Shown: positions 9,466-18,848, counted from the first letter of the stretch. The stretch: DNA of 64,000 nt from Acidobacteriota bacterium (GCA_026707545.1 JAPOWR010000001.1:1178001-1242000); one strand, 5' to 3'. The notes: a model not told the origin generated them from the letters alone. A program made the numbers and translations.

Positions 9466-10806
9466 ATGAGGACGGTCCTCGCCGTTTCACTGCTCGCCTC
9501 GCTGGCCGGGGTGCTGCAGGCACACGATGCGAGTCCGGGGCGCAACCGCGTAGCGACGGCGGATAACCTGCCGGCGACCTGGGATGTCGCGTCGGGCGAG
9601 GGCGTCCTGTGGTCGGCCGACCTCGGCACGGTGACCTACGGCGGGCCGACGATCGCGGGCGACCTGATCGTCGTCGGGACGAACAATGAGCGGCCCCGGG
9701 ATCCGGAGGTGATCGGCGACCGCGGGGTCGTCATGGCCTTCGACCGCCGGGACGGCAGCTTCCGGTGGCAGATCACCCACGAGAAGCTCGCGACGGGGGA
9801 GGCGAACGACTGGCCGCTGCAGGGGGTCTGCTCGACTCCTTCGTTCGACGGCGAACGGCTCTACTACGTCTCCAACCGCGCCGAACTCTTGGCGGTCGAT
9901 CTCGAGGGAAACACGGTCTGGTCCCTCGACATGCTGGCCGAGTGGGGCGTGTTTCCGAAGCACATGGCAGCGTCGACGCCTCTCGTCGTGGACGACCTCG
10001 TATTCGTCTCCACGAGCAACGGCGTGACGGACGATGGCCGCGTGCCCGCCCCCGAAGCGTCCAGCTTCGCGGCGGTCGACCGCGTGAGCGGGCTCCCCAG
10101 GTGGAGCGCCGCGAGCCCGGGAGCGGGCCTGATCGACGGTCAGTGGGGAAGCCCGTCCCACGGCCACGTGGGCGAGCGGAAGCAGGTCGTCTTCCCGGGC
10201 GGGGACGGTTGGCTCTACGCTTTCCATGCGGCGACCGGCCGGGAGCTTTGGCGCTTCGACGGGAACTCGGCTCTCGTTGGTGGCGACGTCCGGGATTCCG
10301 CGAATCGCCACGCGATCGTGGCGACGCCCGTCTTCCACGACGGCACGGTCTACGTGGCGATGGGCCGCGATCCGGAGGTGTCCCTCAGACCCGGCGCGCT
10401 GTGGGCGGTCGACGCCGCCGGCAACGCCGACGTCACCGCGGGCGGCGCTCGGTGGCGGTTCGAGGATCCGGACTTCGGGCGCGCGATCGCCACCGTCGCG
10501 GTTGCCGGCGGCGTCGTCTACGCGGCGGACCTGAACGGCTTCCTCTTCGCGCTCGATGCGGACACCGGCGAGAAGCTGTGGGTCTACGACGCCCTGGCCC
10601 CGTTCTGGAGTTCGCCCCTGGTCGCGGACGGGAGGGTCTACGCCGCCGACACGGAGGGCGACGTCGCAGTGCTCGGGAGCGGCCGGACCCTGGACGTGCT
10701 TGCCGAGAACGTGATGCCCGGGGCGGTCTACGCCTCGCCGGTGGCGGCCGGCTCCGTGCTGTACCTGGCCACCAGTGAGACGCTCTACGCGCTGGGCGTC
10801 CGTTAG
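9466..10806 (+). CDS. Secreted PQQ-like beta-propeller repeat protein (first of tandem pair)
   Basis: A 446-residue protein with a short signal peptide (MRTVLAVSLLASLAGVLQA-H). Repeated propeller blades are of the type VxAFDRRDGSFRWQ, AVDLEGNTVWS, YAFHAATGRELWRFDG and FALDADTGEKLWVYD, the tryptophan-docking signature of PQQ-type propellers. NDWPLQGVCSTP and YYVSNRAEL are shared almost exactly with the next gene, so the two are tandem paralogues. I see no adjacent-cysteine pair or other feature of a true quinoprotein dehydrogenase. A periplasmic or surface scaffold role, or BamB-like binding, is as likely as an enzyme. The ATG starts 22 bp after the SDR stop. Confidence 0.85.
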   Translation: MRTVLAVSLLASLAGVLQAHDASPGRNRVATADNLPATWDVASGEGVLWSADLGTVTYGGPTIAGDLIVVGTNNERPRDPEVIGDRGVVMAFDRRDGSFRWQITHEKLATGEANDWPLQGVCSTPSFDGERLYYVSNRAELLAVDLEGNTVWSLDMLAEWGVFPKHMAASTPLVVDDLVFVSTSNGVTDDGRVPAPEASSFAAVDRVSGLPRWSAASPGAGLIDGQWGSPSHGHVGERKQVVFPGGDGWLYAFHAATGRELWRFDGNSALVGGDVRDSANRHAIVATPVFHDGTVYVAMGRDPEVSLRPGALWAVDAAGNADVTAGGARWRFEDPDFGRAIATVAVAGGVVYAADLNGFLFALDADTGEKLWVYDALAPFWSSPLVADGRVYAADTEGDVAVLGSGRTLDVLAENVMPGAVYASPVAAGSVLYLATSETLYALGVR

Positions 10807-10839
10807 AGCGGCAGCAGCTCGGTGCCCTTTGATACCGTT

Positions 10840-10855
10840 GCCGCCCTTCGGCGGC
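10840..10855 (+). terminator. Hairpin after the first propeller gene
   Basis: gccgcc-cttc-ggcggc forms a 6-bp GC stem with a stable cttc-type loop, 34 bp after the stop at 10806. There is no T-run after it, so it may be a weak or factor-dependent terminator or simply an RNA-stabilising hairpin. Confidence 0.3.
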
Positions 10856-10943
10856 GGGGCCGCGGCGACGAGGTCGTCGTGAACGGGTCCTCTCGCTCGC
10901 CGGCAGCAGCGACACGCTCATTCGACCAACGGACTGGAACACC

Positions 10944-12383
10944 ATGAAGTCTCGACTTTCTCTACCTGCGGCGCTCCTTCTGGCCGGCGCTGTGACGGCG
11001 CCGATCGCGGCGGCGGAACCCGAGCCGCCGGCGATGTTCGGCAACACGCCGGCGCGGAACATGGTCTCCGATGCGAAGGGCCTGCCGACCCACTGGGACG
11101 TCAGGAGCGGCGAGAACATCATCTGGAGAGCCAAGGTCGGCTCCCAGACCTATGCGGGCCCGGTCTTCCGCGACGGGCGGGTGTTCGTGGGTACGAACAA
11201 CGAGGGTCTTCGCCGTCCCGGCATCGAGGGTGACAAGGGGGTCGTCATTGCCCTGGACAAGGACACCGGCGGCCTCCTCTGGCAGGCCACGCACGACAAG
11301 CTGGGCGCCGGCCGCGTCAACGACTGGCCCCTTCAGGGCGTGTGTTCCACGCCCTATGTCGACGGCGACCGCGTCTACTACGTGTCGAACCGCGCGACGA
11401 TCGTGGCCGTGGACGTCGACGGTTTTCGGGACGGTGTGAACGACGGCATGACGGACGAGCAGTACAGGGAGGAACTCGACGCCGACATCGTGTGGGAGTA
11501 CGACATGATCGCCGAACTCGACGTGTTTCCCCACAATCTGGCCGCCGGATCGCCCCTGGTCGTCGGCGACCTGCTGTTCACGGTGACCGGCGCCGGGGTC
11601 GACGAGGGCCACATCAACCTGCCCTCGCCAGCGTCGCCGGCATTCGTCGCGATGGACAAGAACACCGGTGAATTGGTCTGGGAGAGCATCGACAGCAGCG
11701 ATGCGGTCCTGCACGGCTCGTGGTCGAACCCGGCCTACGGAGTGGTCGACGGCCAGCCGCAGATCGCGTTTCCGGGCGGCGACGGCTGGCTCTACACCTA
11801 TGAGCCGGCGACCGGGAAGCTCCTTTGGAAGTTCGATCTGAACCCCAAGGACTCGGTCTGGGAGCTTGGAGGCGCGGGCACCCGCAACAACGTCATCTCG
11901 ACGCCGGTCTTCTACAACAACCGCTTCTACCTGGGCGTCGGCCAGGATCCGGAACACGGCGAGGGGCCCGGCCACCTCTATGCGCTGGACGCGGGTGTCG
12001 AGGGCGACGCGACCGACAGTGCTTCCTTCTGGCACTTCGGCGGCGAGGACTTCAACCGCACGATCTCCACGGCGGCCATCGCCGATGGCCTGCTCTACAT
12101 CCCGGACCTGAGCGGCTTCCTCTACGTGCTGGACGTCGAGACGGGCGAGCACCTCTGGACCCACGACACCTTCGCGGCGGTCTGGGGTTCGGCGTTCGTG
12201 GCGGACGGCAAGGTCTACCTGGGCGACGAGGACGGGGACGTCGTCGTGCTCGAGGCGGGTCGTGAGGAGAAGGTGATCGCGGAGCACAACATGGGCTCGG
12301 CGGTCTACACGACACCGGTCGCCGAGGACGGCCGCATCTACGTGGCCACTCGCTCCGACGTGTTCGCGATCGGATCCGACTGA
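10944..12383 (+). CDS. Secreted PQQ-like beta-propeller repeat protein (second of tandem pair)
   Basis: A 479-residue paralogue of the gene before it, with signal peptide MKSRLSLPAALLLAGAVTAP ending near AAA-E. Shared blocks include THWDVRSGENIIWRAKVGSQ, VFVGTNNEG, NDWPLQGVCSTPYVDG and IYVATRSDVFAIGSD. Propeller blades show VIALDKDTGGLLWQ, AMDKNTGELVWES, YTYEPATGKLLWKFD and YVLDVETGEHLWTHD. It carries a longer insertion between blades 2 and 3 (DGMTDEQYREELDADIVW) than its neighbour. The ATG at 10944 is preceded by ggactggaacacc rather than a clear ribosome site. Probable location is periplasm or outer surface; function unknown. Confidence 0.85.
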   Translation: MKSRLSLPAALLLAGAVTAPIAAAEPEPPAMFGNTPARNMVSDAKGLPTHWDVRSGENIIWRAKVGSQTYAGPVFRDGRVFVGTNNEGLRRPGIEGDKGVVIALDKDTGGLLWQATHDKLGAGRVNDWPLQGVCSTPYVDGDRVYYVSNRATIVAVDVDGFRDGVNDGMTDEQYREELDADIVWEYDMIAELDVFPHNLAAGSPLVVGDLLFTVTGAGVDEGHINLPSPASPAFVAMDKNTGELVWESIDSSDAVLHGSWSNPAYGVVDGQPQIAFPGGDGWLYTYEPATGKLLWKFDLNPKDSVWELGGAGTRNNVISTPVFYNNRFYLGVGQDPEHGEGPGHLYALDAGVEGDATDSASFWHFGGEDFNRTISTAAIADGLLYIPDLSGFLYVLDVETGEHLWTHDTFAAVWGSAFVADGKVYLGDEDGDVVVLEAGREEKVIAEHNMGSAVYTTPVAEDGRIYVATRSDVFAIGSD

Positions 12384-12404
12384 GGGGGCCGCTCCAGACC
12401 ACTC

Positions 12405-13631
12405 GTGGGACTCAAGCGAGGGCAGCGACCGCTCGAGACGGAGGACTCCTGGAGCGTCGACACGGCGCCGGGCCGGGTGCTCTTCGGCGCGGGCGTGATC
12501 GACCTCGTTGGCGACCTCGTTCAGGAACTCGGCGGCGGCCGCGTGCTCGTGGTCACGGATCCGGGGGTAGCCGCGGCCGGCCATCTCGACCGCGCATCTG
12601 CTTCACTCCGGAGTGCCGGCCTTGAGGTCGCGGTCTTCTCCGAGGTCAGGGAGAACCCCGGGGAACGCGACGTGGCCGAGGCGGCCGCTGCCGCGAGGTC
12701 CCACCGCGCCACGTTCCTCGTCGGTCTGGGGGGCGGTTCAGCGATGGACTGCGCCAAGGGCGCTAACTTCGTGTTCACGAACGGCGGCCGGATGGAGGAC
12801 TACTGGGGGTTCGGCAAGGCCAGCCGGCCGATGCTGCCTTCGATCGGGGTTCCATGCACCGCGGGGACCGGCAGCGAGGCGCAGTCGTTCGCCGTCATCT
12901 CACGCGAGGACGACCACCGGAAGATGGCCTGTGGCGACCCGAAAGCACGGTTTCTGGCCACCCTCCTCGATCCGGAACTCGCGCGCACGGCCCCGCCCTA
13001 CGTCATGGCCGCGACGGGCCTGGACGCGTTCTCCCATGCGATGGAGAGCTTCGTTGCGACCGCTGCCAACCCGTACTCCCGGATGTTCGCGTCCGAGGGC
13101 TTTCGACGTCTTCTCCGTGGGTTCGAGGTTGTCGTCGAGGCTCAGAGTGCCGACTCGCAGGCGCACTCGAATGCCAGGTCCGAGGTGGAGATCAACGAGT
13201 TGTGGGGCGACATGCTGCTGGGAGCCCACCTCGCGGGGGCCGCGATCGAGGCGTCGATGCTGGGCGCGGCGCACGGCCTGGCGAATCCGCTCACCGCTCG
13301 CTACGACATCACGCATGGCGTGGCCGTCGCGGTCATGCTGGATCACGTCGTCCGCTACAACGGCGAGACCGGCGACACCGGCTACACGGGCCTCGTCCGC
13401 CTGCTCGGCGGATCCGGAGCCGGCAACCCGCCCGCGAGCACGCGGCTTGCCGAGTCCTGGACCGGTCTTCGCCGCAGCGCCGGGGTGGCCGGGCGTTTGA
13501 GGGATCTGGGCGTTCGGGAGGCCGATCTGGAGGTGTTGGCCACCCAGGCATCCAAGCAGTGGACGGCTCAGTTCAACCCGCGCGCCGTGACCGCCTCCGA
13601 TATGCTGAGCCTCTACCAGGCGGCGTTCTGA
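12405..13631 (+). CDS. Iron-containing alcohol dehydrogenase
   Basis: A 408-residue group III (Fe-type) NAD(P)-dependent alcohol dehydrogenase. The GGGSAMDCAKGANF motif near residue 110 binds the nucleotide. GTGSEAQSFAVIS is conserved. The metal site is built from Asp and His in ATGLDAFSHAMESF, with further His residues in GAAHGLANPLTARYDITHG. No signal peptide, so cytoplasmic. The start is GTG at 12405, 21 bp after the propeller stop. It sits between secreted propellers, so a pathway link is possible but not shown; the substrate could be a short alcohol, lactaldehyde or glycerol-type polyol. Confidence 0.9.
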   Translation: MGLKRGQRPLETEDSWSVDTAPGRVLFGAGVIDLVGDLVQELGGGRVLVVTDPGVAAAGHLDRASASLRSAGLEVAVFSEVRENPGERDVAEAAAAARSHRATFLVGLGGGSAMDCAKGANFVFTNGGRMEDYWGFGKASRPMLPSIGVPCTAGTGSEAQSFAVISREDDHRKMACGDPKARFLATLLDPELARTAPPYVMAATGLDAFSHAMESFVATAANPYSRMFASEGFRRLLRGFEVVVEAQSADSQAHSNARSEVEINELWGDMLLGAHLAGAAIEASMLGAAHGLANPLTARYDITHGVAVAVMLDHVVRYNGETGDTGYTGLVRLLGGSGAGNPPASTRLAESWTGLRRSAGVAGRLRDLGVREADLEVLATQASKQWTAQFNPRAVTASDMLSLYQAAF

Positions 13632-13684
13632 CAGGTGCGGGACCGCGTCGCCTCGAGCCGCCGATCACTGTCCCGGTAACTGCC

Positions 13685-14914
13685 ATGTCGAAGTTCGTTC
13701 AGCCTCGAAGCCACCGGCGCCGCAACCCGGCGAAACGGGCGTTTCCACGTCCGTTGAGGAACCTGGCGGCCGTCGCGGTCCTGCTGCTCGGTGGACTCGT
13801 CGCCGCGGGAACCGTGGCGACGGCGGGAGACGGCGGGAATCCCGATCCGGCGGCGAAGAACGATCTGTTCCGCCCGGCCGCGGACGCCTGGCCGGTGTTT
13901 CGCGGCAACTTGCTGGGCACCGGTGTGGCGGGTACGACCCTGCCCGCGGAGCCGAAGCTGCTCTGGACCTTCGATACGGAGAGCGAGATCGAGAGTACGG
14001 CCGCCATCGTGGGAGGCGTTGTCTTCTTCGGCGATTACGAGGGCCGGGTCTACGCCCTTACCCTCGAGAGCGGCAGGGAACTCTGGCGGTTCGACGCGGA
14101 AACGCCGATCAAGGCGCCCCTGTCGGTCTTCGAAGGCGTCGTCTACGTCGGTGACGAGTACGGCCTGATCCACGCGCTGGACGCGGAGACCGGGGAAGAG
14201 GAGTGGCAGTTCGAGACGCTGGGCGAGATCTACGCCGGCGTCTCCCGCTACGGAGACCGGCTGCTCGTCGGTTCCTACGACAACTCGCTCTACTGCCTGG
14301 ACCGCGAGAGCGGCAAGAAGCTCTGGCAGGTCGAGACCGAAGGCTACGTCCACGGCACGCCGGCGGTCGCCGACGGGCTGACGACGGTTTCGGGATGCGA
14401 CGGCTACATGTGGCTGATCGACATCGAGACCGGGGACACCGTTCACAAGATCGACCTGCGTGGACAGGCGGCCTCGAGCCCCGCGGTCGTCGACGGGCTG
14501 GCCTACGTCGCCACCTACGAGAACGAGGTGCTGGGCATCGATCTCGAGCAACGCCAGGTCGCCTGGGCCTACGAGCACGAGATTCGGAAATTCCCCTACT
14601 ACGCCTCCGCCGCGGCCGACGACGAGATCGTCGTCATCGGGGGACGGGACAAGATCGTCCATGCCCTCGATCCCCGGACCGGCGAGCGGAAGTGGCAGTG
14701 GAACAGCGGCGCGCGACTCGATTCGTCGCCGGTGATCGTGGGCGATCGGATCTTCCTGGGCTCGAAACGCGGGCCCCTGCTCGCGCTCGACAAGGCGACG
14801 GGGGAGCCGGTATGGGAGTTCGATACCGGTTCGGCGATCATGGCCTCGCCGGCTGTCGCATCGAAGCGGCTCGTGATCGGCAGTCTGGACGGCATCCTCT
14901 ACTGCTTCGGGTGA
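13685..14914 (+). CDS. Secreted PQQ-like beta-propeller protein, BamB-like
   Basis: 409 residues. The basic N-terminus is followed by a hydrophobic segment (LRNLAAVAVLLLGGLVAAGT), a signal peptide or membrane anchor. At least seven regular blades follow, e.g. YALTLESGRELWRFD, HALDAETGEEEWQFE, YCLDRESGKKLWQVE, HALDPRTGERKWQWN and ALDKATGEPVWEFDTG. These are more uniform than in the two upstream propellers and closer to BamB or PQQ-repeat proteins. I chose the ATG at 13685 because it precedes the signal segment; the open frame runs much further upstream only because of the GC bias. It lies 12 bp ahead of the radical SAM gene, so the two are probably co-expressed. Confidence 0.85.
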   Translation: MSKFVQPRSHRRRNPAKRAFPRPLRNLAAVAVLLLGGLVAAGTVATAGDGGNPDPAAKNDLFRPAADAWPVFRGNLLGTGVAGTTLPAEPKLLWTFDTESEIESTAAIVGGVVFFGDYEGRVYALTLESGRELWRFDAETPIKAPLSVFEGVVYVGDEYGLIHALDAETGEEEWQFETLGEIYAGVSRYGDRLLVGSYDNSLYCLDRESGKKLWQVETEGYVHGTPAVADGLTTVSGCDGYMWLIDIETGDTVHKIDLRGQAASSPAVVDGLAYVATYENEVLGIDLEQRQVAWAYEHEIRKFPYYASAAADDEIVVIGGRDKIVHALDPRTGERKWQWNSGARLDSSPVIVGDRIFLGSKRGPLLALDKATGEPVWEFDTGSAIMASPAVASKRLVIGSLDGILYCFG

Positions 14915-14926
14915 GGGGTCCGAAGC

Positions 14927-16285
14927 GTGGCAGGCATGACTGAGGGCGGTGCGGTGATCGCGGAGCCGGCGACCGGCCTGCTCGATCTTGAGGCGACCGA
15001 CATCGGCTCGGTCTTCGTGTCGAACTACCCGCCGTACTCGGCCTGGAACGAGGCTGCCGTCGGGGAGGCGATGGCGGCCCTTGATCGGGAGCCCGCGCCC
15101 GGTGCCTCCCTGGGTCTCTACATCCACATCCCGTTCTGCCGCAAGCGCTGCAAGTTCTGCTACTTCCGCGTCTACATCGACAAGAACCACGAGCAGATCG
15201 GGAGCTACCTCGATGCTCTGGGATCGGAGCTGGAGCGCTACGCGGAGCGGGCCGCAATCCAGGGACGCCAGCTCGACTTCGTCTACTTCGGCGGCGGCAC
15301 GCCGTCCTACATCGCCGCCAAGCAGTTGACTCCGCTGGCCGAGCGACTCCAGGGCGTGATGCCGTGGGACGGCGCGGAGGAAGTGGCCTTCGAGTGCGAG
15401 CCGGGGACGCTGACGCAGTCCAAGCTGGAAGCGATCCGCGGCATCGGCGTCACCCGGCTGAGCCTCGGTGTGGAGAACTTCGACGACGCGATCCTTCAGG
15501 AGAACGGCCGCGCCCATGTGTCGAAGGAGATCTACCGGGTGCGGGACTGGATCCGCGCCCAGGGCTTCCGCCAGTTGAACGTCGACCTGATCGCCGGGAT
15601 GGTCGGCGAGACCTGGGAGAGCTGGAAGCGGACGGTCGACCTGACGATCGAGTATGACCCGGACTCGATCACGCTCTACCAGATGGAACTGCCCTTCAAC
15701 ACGGTGTACTCGAAGGCCAGGCTCCGTGGCGACGAGGACGTGCCGGCCTTCGCCGACTGGCGCACGAAGCGGGAATGGCACGCCTACGCCTTCGAGCAGT
15801 TCGAGCGCGCCGGATTCGAGCGCTGGAGCGCCTACACGATGATGAGGCGGGACCGGGGCTGCAAGTTCGTCTACGCCCGGGAAGTCTGGAGCGGCGCCGA
15901 CATGATCCCGATCGGCGTCTCGTCGTTCGGCCACATGGGTGGCGTCCACCTGCAGAACCACGACCGCTGGGATGATTACCTCGCCGCGATCGCAGGCGGG
16001 GGTCTGGCCACGCGCCGGGCCCTGGCAACGACCGCTCGCGAGCGGCTGACCCGGGAGGTCATCCTGCAGTTGAAGCGGGGCTGGCTCGAAAGAGGCGCCT
16101 TCGAGCGCAAGTTCGGTGTCGACGTGGTGGAGGACTATGCCGACGCCTTCGGCAGTCTGACCGAGCAGGGGCTTGCCACGGTCGGTCCGGAGCGGGTCGA
16201 ACTCAGCGAGGGCGGCCTTCTCCGGGTCGACCAGCTACTGCCGCGGTTCTACGACGAGCAGTACCGCGGCGCCCGCTACACGTAG
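14927..16285 (+). CDS. HemN/HemW-like radical SAM enzyme (coproporphyrinogen III oxidase family)
   Basis: 452 residues from GTG at 14927 (ATG at 14936 is an alternative). YIHIPFCRKRCKFCYF carries the radical SAM C-x3-C-x2-C cluster at Cys71, 75 and 78. FVYFGGGTPS is the SAM-binding GGGTP block, and SLGVENFDD, LIAGMVGETWESW and SVSSFGHMGGVHLQNH-like segments match the HemN/HemW fold with a C-terminal winged domain. It lacks the fourth Cys of HemN (C-x-C), so true coproporphyrinogen decarboxylation is doubtful. HemW-like haem handling or ChuW/HutW-like haem cleavage are alternatives. It directly follows a secreted propeller and is convergent with a TonB receptor. Confidence 0.82.
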   Translation: MAGMTEGGAVIAEPATGLLDLEATDIGSVFVSNYPPYSAWNEAAVGEAMAALDREPAPGASLGLYIHIPFCRKRCKFCYFRVYIDKNHEQIGSYLDALGSELERYAERAAIQGRQLDFVYFGGGTPSYIAAKQLTPLAERLQGVMPWDGAEEVAFECEPGTLTQSKLEAIRGIGVTRLSLGVENFDDAILQENGRAHVSKEIYRVRDWIRAQGFRQLNVDLIAGMVGETWESWKRTVDLTIEYDPDSITLYQMELPFNTVYSKARLRGDEDVPAFADWRTKREWHAYAFEQFERAGFERWSAYTMMRRDRGCKFVYAREVWSGADMIPIGVSSFGHMGGVHLQNHDRWDDYLAAIAGGGLATRRALATTARERLTREVILQLKRGWLERGAFERKFGVDVVEDYADAFGSLTEQGLATVGPERVELSEGGLLRVDQLLPRFYDEQYRGARYT

Positions 16286-16310
16286 CAACGGGCGCTGGCG
16301 TCCCAGTCCG

Positions 16311-18704
16311 CTAGAAGTCGATACCGAACTGCAGGCCGACCTCCGCCGGCGGCGCCCAGACCGCCAGCGACCCGGTGTAGTTCACGAAGAACTGGCTGAG
16401 CCGGTATTCCTCGTCGCCGAGGTTCCGGCCGTAGGCCGCGAGGAACATCCGGCCCTGCGCCGAAGTCCAGCGCAACTGGGCGTGGAACAGGCCGTAGGAA
16501 GGCTGGATGAAGCGCTCGAAGGCGTCGAAGGCCACATCGTCCGTGTACTGGTACTCGCCGCGCGCGGTCAGCGAACCGCTCCCGCCGAGGTCGAACGTGT
16601 AGCGCAGCGCGGCGGTGGCGGCGAAGTCGGGCGCGCGGGGCAAACCGTTGCCCGACAGGTCGCTGGGTTCGATCGGAAGCGCGCCGCCGCCGCCCAGAAG
16701 CACTTGGGTCGGGTCGATCAGGCCCGCGGCCAACAACTGCTCCACGAACTGGGCCTGGAGAAAGGGATCGAGCGTCGTGAACCGGGTGAACTCGTCGTCG
16801 AGGACCTCGAGCGAGAGATCGAAGGAGAAGCGCGGGTTCGGCCGTGCCGAAAGTTCAAAGTCGAGGCCCCGGATCCGTGCCTTGGCCGCGTTCTCGACCA
16901 CCGAGCGATCCGGGTAGAGCACCGCCACCTGCAGATCGTCGTAGTCGTAGTTGAAGGCGGCGGCGTTGATCCTCACCTTGCGGTCGGCGACGGAGGACTT
17001 GATGCCGATTTCGAAACTCGTGACCGTCTCCTCGTCGAAGGCCGGTTGCAGCGAGATCGAGTTGTAGCCGCCGCTCTTGTAGCCGGCGGTCACCGCGCCG
17101 TAGAGCATCACGTGCTCCCGGGGGCGGATCTCGAGGCCCAGCTTGGGAGTCAGCGCGCTCCAACTGTCGTTCAGGACCTGCAGTTCCGGCATGAAGGTCT
17201 GGAAGTTCAGCGCCGCCTGGTCATGCGTCTTCTCGTCCGCCGTGTAGCGCGCACCCGTGGTCAGGCTGACGCGGTCGCTAAGGTGCCAGTCGACCTGACC
17301 GTAGGCGGCGTAGAGGGAAGCGTCGAGGTTGCTCTCGAACGGCAGCGGCGTCGGCGCTCCCGGCAGGGGAAGACCCAGGAACGGCGCCACGGCGTTGTAG
17401 TAGGCCGGCCCGCACAGGAAGGGCGGCGCCAGGATGCCGAGCGAGCAGTAGTTCGTCGGGTCGAAGAGGAAGAGTTGGGGACTGTTCGCGAACAGCCAGA
17501 CACCGAGCAGCGCAGTGTCGGTGATGTTGGCGACCTGCGTCCCGCTCTCCTCGTTGAAGGCGTAGGCCCCGGCGACCCAGTTGGCGCGTTCGCTGGCACC
17601 GTGGAGTTGGAACTCCTGTGACCACCACTGGGAGTTGAGGCTTGCGGCGTTGGTGACGAAGACGTGGGGCGAGCCGTCGATGTCCGCGTCTCGCCGCGAG
17701 TCGAACTCGCGCCAACTGCTGATCGAGGTCAGGCTCGTGCCACCCGCCATCGCCTTGTTCACCGTCAGCGAGAAGCCGGACTCCTCGTAGAGAGACAGCG
17801 CCGGAGTTTCGGTCGAGATGCGATGGACGTCGGCGGGTTCGGAGTAGCCGTAGAACCGGTTCAGCGTCCCCACCGTGCTGTAGGGGGAGACCTCGAACGG
17901 CTTGAAGGGGAAGTTCGCGTGTGCGTCGTCGTCCGTGCCGTCGGCCCGGATCGTGAAAGTCAGCGAGTCGGAGGGCAGGAAGGTGAGCGAGCCCCGAAGC
18001 GTGACGCCGTCGAAGTTGTCGGCGCCTGCGCCCAGGAAGTCGTTGTAGGTCGGATCCTCGATCTGGGCCGTGGCGCCCGTGAAGCGCCCCCAGACCTTGC
18101 CCGATACAGGGCCGGTGAGCGACATGCCGTAGCGCCGCCCTTCAGCCGACTGACTCGAGTCGTACTGGGAAAACGAAGTGAAGAGGCGCCCATGGAACTG
18201 TCCCTCCGGCGCGCGTGTGACGACGTTCACCGCGCCGGCAGTCGAGTTCCGTCCCCACAGTGTGCCTTGGGGGCCGCGGAGGATCTCGATTCGCTCCAGG
18301 TCGAGGAAGGGGTTCACCGCGGCTTGCGGCCGCGGCATGTAGACGCCGTCCACGTAGTAGCCGACGGTCGGTTCGGTACCGATGCCGAGTGTGCTCGAGC
18401 CAATGCCGCGGATGTAGATGGCGACTTCGCCCGTCGTCGGGCTCTGCCCCGAGATCACGACTCCAGGCGAGGCCTCGGCCAGCGCCTGCACGTCGCCGAT
18501 CGCCTGCTGCTCGAGTTCTTCGCCCGACCGGGTGATGATCGAGATCGGCACGTCCTGCACGGCCTCCTCGACCCGCTGCGCGGTGACGGTGATCTCGTCC
18601 GTGACGGTGGATTCCGGATCGTCGGGATCCTGGGCCACCGCGGCGCCGGCAAAGAGTGCCAGTGGGAGGCTGACGGTCAGAAACGGGGCAGAAGTGAAGC
18701 GCAT
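16311..18704 (-). CDS. TonB-dependent outer-membrane receptor
   Basis: About 797 residues. The signal peptide (MRFTSAPFLTVSLPLALFAG) leads to DEITVTAQRVEEAVQDVPIS, the plug-domain start. IYIRGIGSS, GYYVDGVYMPRP and LERIEILRGPQGTLWGRNSTAGAVNVVT are classic plug motifs. A 22-strand barrel follows and ends in the aromatic terminus FGIDF, typical for BAM recognition. The ATG at 18704 has aagagg 10 nt upstream; a TTG two codons earlier is less likely. It imports an unknown large ligand such as a siderophore, haem, glycan or vitamin. It is divergent from the halogenase-like gene and convergent with the radical SAM gene. No FecIR-type regulator is adjacent. Confidence 0.94.
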   Translation of the reverse strand: MRFTSAPFLTVSLPLALFAGAAVAQDPDDPESTVTDEITVTAQRVEEAVQDVPISIITRSGEELEQQAIGDVQALAEASPGVVISGQSPTTGEVAIYIRGIGSSTLGIGTEPTVGYYVDGVYMPRPQAAVNPFLDLERIEILRGPQGTLWGRNSTAGAVNVVTRAPEGQFHGRLFTSFSQYDSSQSAEGRRYGMSLTGPVSGKVWGRFTGATAQIEDPTYNDFLGAGADNFDGVTLRGSLTFLPSDSLTFTIRADGTDDDAHANFPFKPFEVSPYSTVGTLNRFYGYSEPADVHRISTETPALSLYEESGFSLTVNKAMAGGTSLTSISSWREFDSRRDADIDGSPHVFVTNAASLNSQWWSQEFQLHGASERANWVAGAYAFNEESGTQVANITDTALLGVWLFANSPQLFLFDPTNYCSLGILAPPFLCGPAYYNAVAPFLGLPLPGAPTPLPFESNLDASLYAAYGQVDWHLSDRVSLTTGARYTADEKTHDQAALNFQTFMPELQVLNDSWSALTPKLGLEIRPREHVMLYGAVTAGYKSGGYNSISLQPAFDEETVTSFEIGIKSSVADRKVRINAAAFNYDYDDLQVAVLYPDRSVVENAAKARIRGLDFELSARPNPRFSFDLSLEVLDDEFTRFTTLDPFLQAQFVEQLLAAGLIDPTQVLLGGGGALPIEPSDLSGNGLPRAPDFAATAALRYTFDLGGSGSLTARGEYQYTDDVAFDAFERFIQPSYGLFHAQLRWTSAQGRMFLAAYGRNLGDEEYRLSQFFVNYTGSLAVWAPPAEVGLQFGIDF

Positions 18705-18848
18705 CGGCAAGTACCTCTTGAGGCTACGGACGGTCGGACGCGAACGACTCGGGCCCGACGGGAGTCAGTATTCGGCGCAGGCTACAACATAGGCACTACG
18801 CGTCGGAGGCCTTTCAGGTTGCCGGTGGTCGGCGTCGATTCCCTGCCG

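Noticed and set aside
9466-12383. Calling the tandem propellers PQQ-dependent alcohol dehydrogenases
   Set aside because: They are too short (446 and 479 residues against about 600) and no vicinal Cys pair or cytochrome domain is visible.
12854-13684. Upstream extension of the third propeller frame into the alcohol dehydrogenase gene
   Set aside because: The extension is out of frame with the dehydrogenase and Arg-rich; the signal peptide begins at 13685.
13613-15961. A 782-codon minus-strand open frame opposite the third propeller and radical SAM genes
   Set aside because: Antisense shadow of two recognised genes, no recognisable family.
14927-16285. Calling the radical SAM protein HemN (oxygen-independent coproporphyrinogen oxidase)
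   Set aside because: The fourth Cys of the HemN C-x3-C-x2-C-x-C pattern is missing (CYF).
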